DNA from: an uncultured Lachnospiraceae bacterium | Lineage (GTDB): Bacteria; Bacillota; Clostridia; Lachnospirales; Lachnospiraceae | Length of the DNA stretch: 64,000 nt | Assembly: GCA_902775485.1 (NCBI GenBank) | Contig: CACYMJ010000007.1 | Location: 1 to 64,000 of the forward strand | Reading direction: 5' to 3' | In this document: positions 60,869-64,000 of the stretch, piece after piece | How the letters are laid out: each line of letters begins with the position of its first letter | How positions within the stretch are numbered: the stretch's first letter is position 1 | Notes under the pieces: generated by a model | What the model saw: only the letters and a program-made list of their open reading frames with translations | What the model was told of the DNA's origin: nothing | The model's database searches: none | Made by a program: the position numbers and the translations under genes

Positions 60869-63519
60869 AACCGCTTAGAGTTGAATTCCAGGCATTCGGC
60901 CCATATGCCGGATGTGAAAAGGTTGATTTTGAAGCCCTCTCCTCAAACGGGTTGTTTTTGATATGCGGCAAAACCGGAAAGGGCAAGACAATGATCCTTG
61001 ATGCCATAACATATGCCCTGTACGGCAGGAGCAGCGGATCGGGCCGCGACAATTTTGAGGCCATGCGGTGTACCAATGCCGATTTTAACACAACCACCTA
61101 TGTAAAGTTCGAGTTTGAGAACAACGGGGATCAATACCTGTTTGAGCGAAGGCTGGAGCGTAAGATCAAAAATCTGTCCCCGTCATATAACATGATGAAA
61201 AAAGATGAGACCGGCTCCTGGCAGGTTATGGCTGAAAATCCGAAGGAGAAGGAACTAAACGCCATGGCGGCGCAGCTGATCGGGCTCGATTACGATCAGT
61301 TCTGTCAGGTCATCATACTCCCGCAGGGTAAGTTTGAAAGACTTTTGACATCCGGATCGAGTGAGAAGGAAGCGATCCTGACAAGCATATTCGGAGAGGA
61401 TAAATGGCAGGAGATCGCAAAGATCTTCTATGAAGAAGCCGAAGAGCGCGCGTTAGCGATCCGGAGTATAAAAGACCGTATCGACAGCAGTCTTGCCGAC
61501 GAAGAATGCGCATCGATATCTGAACTTGAGACGCTGATCGAAGATAAGAAAAAGGAACTGGATGCCCTTGAAAAGAGCTGTCAGAGTGCGGACTTTGACA
61601 GGGTGATAGAAGAAACAGATAAAGCTCTTGCACTGGCAAGACGTTTTGAAGATCTTCGCAAGGCAGAGGAAAGGATCCGCGAATATGAAGGGATGAAGGA
61701 TCAGAGGGATCAGTGGGAGAAAACGCTTGAGGGAGCAAAACGTGCCGAAAATATCCGGAAGCTTTTTGATGAAGTCGAATCCGAAAAAAAGATGTTAAGC
61801 GAGCGCAGACTGGCTGAGAGGGGGGCAAAGGAAGAGGCAGAGACTGTAAAAAAACAGTCAAAGCTTGCCGCTGCGGCTCTTGAAGAGCATATAAAAGGCC
61901 GGAAGGAACAAGAAGATAAAATAGCGCTGAAGATAAAGTATGAAGGCGCCGGGAAGGTTTATGAGAATCTTGACAGGGCCGAAGCGGATCTTGACGCTAA
62001 AAAGAAGATATTGGAAAAAGCGGGATCGGAAGCGGCATCTGCAGCCAAAACACACGAAACGCTTACGGAAAATGTACTCAGACTGCGGGAGGAGTTTGCC
62101 GCACTGGACGGCGAGCACGGTACATTACTTAAAGACTATGTTGCAGGCATAACAGGCGAACTTGCCAGGAACCTCAAGGACGGAGAGGAATGTCCCGTCT
62201 GTGGCAGCAAAGATCATCCTCATAAGGCGCCCTTATCAAAAAACAGTGTCACTAAAGAGATGGTCGAACAAAAAGAGAGTGAGCGCGGAGCGAAACTGTC
62301 CGAGCTGAATGAGATGATCACGTCACAGGAAAAATCCGCCCGCGAGCTTGATGAGAAGAAAAGGGAGGTATCATCTGCCGAAAGGGATGTAACGGCAGCC
62401 GAATCGGAACTTTCCGGGCTGAAGAAAAATCTTGTTTCAGGGATAGACAGTCTTAAGAAACTAGACGAGGCGATCGGAGCGCTTGAAAGATCGATAAATG
62501 AATATGAAGAAAAGGGAAAGAAACTGGAGGATGAGAACAGATCGTTCGCCGAAGCGATAAGTGCAGCCGCCACGAAGGCTGAGGTGGCAGCTTCCGAGGT
62601 GGTAACCGCCGAAAAGAGATATATTAAGGCCGAAGAAGCTCTTAAGACCGGACTTGAACAAAACGGTTTTTCCACTGCCGAGGAGGCACGGGATATGATG
62701 GTTGGCGCCAAAGGTATAGAGGAGTTGACCCAAAAGATCTCGGAATATGATGCGGGATTAAAAGCGGCGGCCGGAAACCGGAATGCCATAGAAAACGAAC
62801 TTAAGGACAAGACCGAGCCAGATGAGCAGCAGCTGCTTGAAAGGCGTAATGAAGCCATAGAAGCAAAGACTTCTTACAACAGTAAAAAGGAGATCCTGAC
62901 CGGTACCGTTTTGCGTCTTACCAAAAAGGCCGAAAACCTCAAAAAAGACGGCGAGAATATAGAAGAGAGGATATGTGAGGCGGAGAATGATCTTCTGTTT
63001 GCGAAAAAGCTTCGCGGTGATACGGGAATAGGACTGCAAAGATACGTTCTGTCCATAATGTTCTCATCGGTCATTGCTGCGGCAAACACGATGCTTGAGA
63101 AGGTACACGGCGGAAGGTACAGACTGTTCCGCTCGGACGAGAGGGCCAGGGGTTCGAACAAGAAAGGCCTGGAACTTAAGGTGTCGGATAAGCAAAGTGT
63201 GGAAGGTGCCGACGGAAGATTCGTTAACACCCTTTCCGGAGGCGAGAAGTTCCTTGTATCCCTGGCATTGTCCATAGGAATGTCAACGATCGCGCAGAGA
63301 AGCGGGATAAGGATCGAGGCACTTTTTATCGATGAAGGATTCGGAACACTTGACGAGGATTCGATAAATGATGCCATGAGTGTTCTGGGAAGTATTTCCA
63401 GGTCAAACGGACTGGTGGGCATAATATCGCATGTGCGGATCCTGCAGGATCAGATCCCGAGCAAACTGATAGCCGTATCTGACGAGAGGGGAAGTCATAT
63501 CATACAGACTATCGGATGA
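60865..63519 (+). CDS. sbcC: Exonuclease SbcC (Rad50-type ATPase)
   Basis: This 884-residue SMC-like ATPase starts with GTG overlapping the sbcD stop. The N-terminal half-ATPase has GKTGKGKTMILDAITYALYG. Two long coiled-coil arms meet at the zinc hook ECPVCGSKDHP (Cys443, Cys446). The C-terminal half has the signature NTLSGGEKFLVSLALS, Walker B ALFIDEGFGTLDED and a final H-loop (GIISHV). It is slightly shorter than E. coli SbcC, in line with shorter arms. It pairs with SbcD for repair of hairpins and double-strand breaks. Confidence 0.95.
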   Translation: MKPLRVEFQAFGPYAGCEKVDFEALSSNGLFLICGKTGKGKTMILDAITYALYGRSSGSGRDNFEAMRCTNADFNTTTYVKFEFENNGDQYLFERRLERKIKNLSPSYNMMKKDETGSWQVMAENPKEKELNAMAAQLIGLDYDQFCQVIILPQGKFERLLTSGSSEKEAILTSIFGEDKWQEIAKIFYEEAEERALAIRSIKDRIDSSLADEECASISELETLIEDKKKELDALEKSCQSADFDRVIEETDKALALARRFEDLRKAEERIREYEGMKDQRDQWEKTLEGAKRAENIRKLFDEVESEKKMLSERRLAERGAKEEAETVKKQSKLAAAALEEHIKGRKEQEDKIALKIKYEGAGKVYENLDRAEADLDAKKKILEKAGSEAASAAKTHETLTENVLRLREEFAALDGEHGTLLKDYVAGITGELARNLKDGEECPVCGSKDHPHKAPLSKNSVTKEMVEQKESERGAKLSELNEMITSQEKSARELDEKKREVSSAERDVTAAESELSGLKKNLVSGIDSLKKLDEAIGALERSINEYEEKGKKLEDENRSFAEAISAAATKAEVAASEVVTAEKRYIKAEEALKTGLEQNGFSTAEEARDMMVGAKGIEELTQKISEYDAGLKAAAGNRNAIENELKDKTEPDEQQLLERRNEAIEAKTSYNSKKEILTGTVLRLTKKAENLKKDGENIEERICEAENDLLFAKKLRGDTGIGLQRYVLSIMFSSVIAAANTMLEKVHGGRYRLFRSDERARGSNKKGLELKVSDKQSVEGADGRFVNTLSGGEKFLVSLALSIGMSTIAQRSGIRIEALFIDEGFGTLDEDSINDAMSVLGSISRSNGLVGIISHVRILQDQIPSKLIAVSDERGSHIIQTIG

Positions 63520-63524
63520 TATGA

Positions 63525-63932
63525 TCACCTGTTTTCGATCCTGAAGAAAGTGAAGTTACCGCAGTCGAGCAGTTTTTTGTTATCGTCCGTAATGTCAACG
63601 TCAACGTTTATAAGATGGGAACCGCACCGTCTGAGTCTGGCAAGACAGTATACATACTGCGTATCCCACGCCGCTTCGAGAAAACTCAGTTTCCCTTCTA
63701 CGGTCATGACATTGCCTCCCATGCTGTTGGCAAGAGAACCGGCAACTGTATCCGCAAGTGAATACAGGCATCCGCCGTGCATGCTGCCGTAGGGATTGAG
63801 ATACAGGCTCTTAAATGGCATCCGGCCAAGTGCATGATCATCGTCAAGCTCCGATATCTCAATACCGAGCATCTTTATGAATTCGCTTTCATCAAGGATC
63901 TTTCTGATCTTTTCCATCGGATCGTTATTCAT
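63525..63932 (-). CDS. PaaI-type hotdog thioesterase
   Basis: This 135-residue single hotdog domain has the family core LNPYGSMHGGCLYSLADTVAGSLANSMGG, with the HGG loop and the catalytic-type Asp, then VTVEGKLSFLEAA-like strands. Such enzymes hydrolyse acyl-CoA thioesters, often aromatic ones. GGGGTG lies 5 bases before the ATG. On the minus strand TATAAT (63984-63979) is a likely -10 box; the -35 lies beyond the window. It is convergent with sbcC, with 5 bases between the stops. Confidence 0.88.
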   Translation of the reverse strand: MNNDPMEKIRKILDESEFIKMLGIEISELDDDHALGRMPFKSLYLNPYGSMHGGCLYSLADTVAGSLANSMGGNVMTVEGKLSFLEAAWDTQYVYCLARLRRCGSHLINVDVDITDDNKKLLDCGNFTFFRIENR

Positions 63933-63977
63933 GTTACACCCCGTTTTCGTATTATGTGTTCCCTAAACTGTATGAAT

Positions 63978-64000
63978 GATTATAACTTAATGTTATAATC
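63978..64000. promoter_or_regulatory. Symmetric divergent promoter region
   Basis: GATTATAAC-TTAAT-GTTATAATC is a perfect 9-bp inverted repeat. Each arm contains a TATAAT on its own strand, so it may be the shared -10 region of the thioesterase gene and a divergent gene beyond the window, or an operator. Confidence 0.45.

Overview
The window is a stretch of a Lachnospiraceae-type (Clostridia) chromosome. Supporting signs are consensus sigma-A promoters and strong AGGAGG ribosome sites, family-typical gene sets (reverse rubrerythrin, short ProRS, acetate kinase, DegV, CBS-type family II pyrophosphatase) and the order hup ... rqcP - divIC - tilS - hpt - ftsH. The sporulation genes yabP, yabQ and spoIIE that often sit in this neighbourhood are absent, which suggests a non-sporulating lineage such as the Butyrivibrio/Pseudobutyrivibrio group. 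The genus was not determined. Most genes read left to right; the main minus-strand blocks are at 26.2-27.5 kb and 49.8-58.6 kb.

Layout. 1-600: the 3' end of a 23S rRNA gene, then tRNA-Asn, tRNA-Glu and tRNA-Cys and a terminator; no 5S is recognisable. 0.6-1.9 kb: an acyltransferase-like membrane protein and HU. 2.2-6.95 kb: an unusual four-gene cassette (unknown helical protein, ClpP-like peptidase, VirD4/TraG-like ATPase without membrane anchor, double-AAA+ Clp-like unfoldase with a ClpP-docking LGF loop) placed between hup and rqcP. 7-11.7 kb: rqcP, divIC, tilS, hpt, ftsH. 12-15.3 kb: a GH13 amylase, a small protein, a receiver protein with a histidine-less DHp domain, tRNA-Phe. 15.4-21.2 kb: an RND efflux adaptor and pump, then a LytS-type kinase gene cut off just before tRNA-Gly. 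21.6-25.3 kb: accessory DNA with a DUF4143 ATPase, a frameshifted IS1595-like transposase behind a LexA-like operator, and a decayed TnpB. 25.4-35.3 kb: larE, pyrophosphatase, FliB, acyltransferase, PP2C phosphatase, an unknown helical protein and a copper ATPase fused to a CopZ-like domain. 35.4-45.8 kb: rubrerythrin, AlaX, proS, ackA, cca, a PEGA protein and a membrane-protein/lipoprotein fusion. 45.8-51 kb: ddl, murF, degV, plsC, convergent with pyrC. 51-58.6 kb (minus): an AI-2E-type exporter, then a phosphorelay operon of two hybrid kinases and a double-receiver protein, with tRNA-Val between. 58.7-63.9 kb: dus, sbcD, sbcC and a hotdog thioesterase.

The two most noteworthy systems are the ClpP/VirD4-like/Clp-ATPase cassette, which looks like a dedicated proteolytic machine paired with a soluble FtsK-HerA superfamily ATPase, and the hybrid histidine kinase that carries a complete DegV (lipid-binding) domain between its receiver and HPt domains. 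Other points of interest are a CopA with a C-terminal CopZ that has its own internal ribosome site, a probable leaderless dus transcript, and a LexA-box-like operator over a transposase promoter. All assignments come from reading motifs by eye; no database search was run.
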